Assembly: GCA_009885205.1 (NCBI GenBank)
Contig: VFLE01000104.1
Span: forward strand, 1-20,040
Length of the DNA: 20,040 nucleotides
Direction of reading: 5' to 3'
Source of the DNA: Candidatus Shapirobacteria bacterium
GTDB lineage: Bacteria > Patescibacteriota > Microgenomatia > UBA12405
Positions 20,030-20,040 of this stretch are shown here, one piece after another. The notes below the pieces were generated by a model, which ran no database searches, was not told the DNA's origin, and saw only the letters and a program-made list of their open reading frames with translations. The position numbers and the translations under genes are program-made. How positions within the stretch are numbered: the stretch's first letter is position 1; the number at the start of each line of letters is the position of its first letter.

Positions 20030-20040
20030 ATGCAAATACA
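20030..20040 (+). CDS. Possible start of a leaderless gene, cut by the window end
   Basis: ATGCAAATACA: an ATG six bases after TAAAAT, matching the spacing of other genes here. Only three full codons are visible, so product and reality are unknown. It would be divergent from the comM-type gene. Confidence 0.3.

Noticed and set aside
1..20040. CRISPR array, prophage or insertion sequence with a transposase
   Set aside because: No spaced direct repeats, cas genes, phage structural genes or DDE/HUH transposase seen. The only mobile-type enzyme is the serine recombinase.
1..20040. UGA recoded as glycine, as in some candidate phyla
   Set aside because: Genes reach family-typical lengths without in-frame UGA, and UGA ends the ArsR-type and recombinase genes.

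Overview
The window is AT-rich and very compact. It holds about 18 protein genes, six intact tRNA genes and one broken tRNA copy. Genes lie on both strands with short gaps, and three convergent pairs overlap at their stop codons. Small single-domain proteins, a bare-minimum gene set, almost no Shine-Dalgarno sequences and start codons placed 6-9 bases after a -10 box suggest a reduced-genome bacterium of the Patescibacteria/CPR type, perhaps a Microgenomates relative. That placement is inferred from gene style; no rRNA is present. TAA, TAG and TGA all behave as stops, so I see no sign of a recoded UGA.

Layout. 1-1819: a GT2 glycosyltransferase overlapping an O-antigen-ligase-like membrane protein (surface glycan). 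1803-3635 (minus): an anchored Ig-like protein, tRNA-Thr(CGU), tRNA-Gly(CCC), a double-LysM membrane protein and an ArsR-type regulator. 3719-5785 (plus): nucleoside diphosphate kinase, a CarD-like protein, and an XRE helix-turn-helix fused to a HAD phosphatase. 5847-6778: tRNA-Asp(GUC), an unrecognised small gene with a dnaX-type frameshift site, and a Nudix hydrolase. 6838-8297: lemA-htpX. 8346-12115: dnaE behind a heptamer array, then rplS. 12107-13737: a MOSC protein (minus), tRNA-Lys(UUU), a small orphan gene (minus) and lgt.

13695-15585 is the accessory island. A broken tRNA-Glu copy is followed by tRNA-Glu(UUC) on plus, a large serine recombinase gene, and tRNA-Glu(CUC) on minus. The two tRNA genes converge on the recombinase. 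They are joined to it by a perfect 56-bp GC-rich inverted repeat (13902-13957 and 15428-15483) plus an outer 18-bp inverted repeat that contains the tRNA 3' ends. The recombinase reading frame runs through the right repeat into the antisense of the tRNA. There is no cargo. This looks like a minimal, tRNA-Glu-targeted recombinase element, possibly a fusion of two copies or an invertible cassette.

15602-20040: a PIG-V-like GT-C mannosyltransferase (plus), then a minus-strand block of yifB/comM, a four-helix-bundle protein inside inverted repeats, yraN and dprA. ComM, DprA and the YraN nuclease-fold protein suggest uptake and recombination of incoming DNA. The last 11 bases may begin another leaderless gene.

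The most interesting signals are: (1) the convergent tRNA-Glu/inverted-repeat recombinase element; (2) an A AAA AAG slippery site with a spaced stem in the small gene at 5968; (3) about ten genes with -10 boxes 6-9 bases from the start codon, including one symmetric -10 that serves two divergent genes; (4) five TTGA-heptamers abutting the dnaE start codon and forming its promoter; (5) the inverted-repeat cassette around the four-helix-bundle gene; (6) the XRE-HAD fusion.
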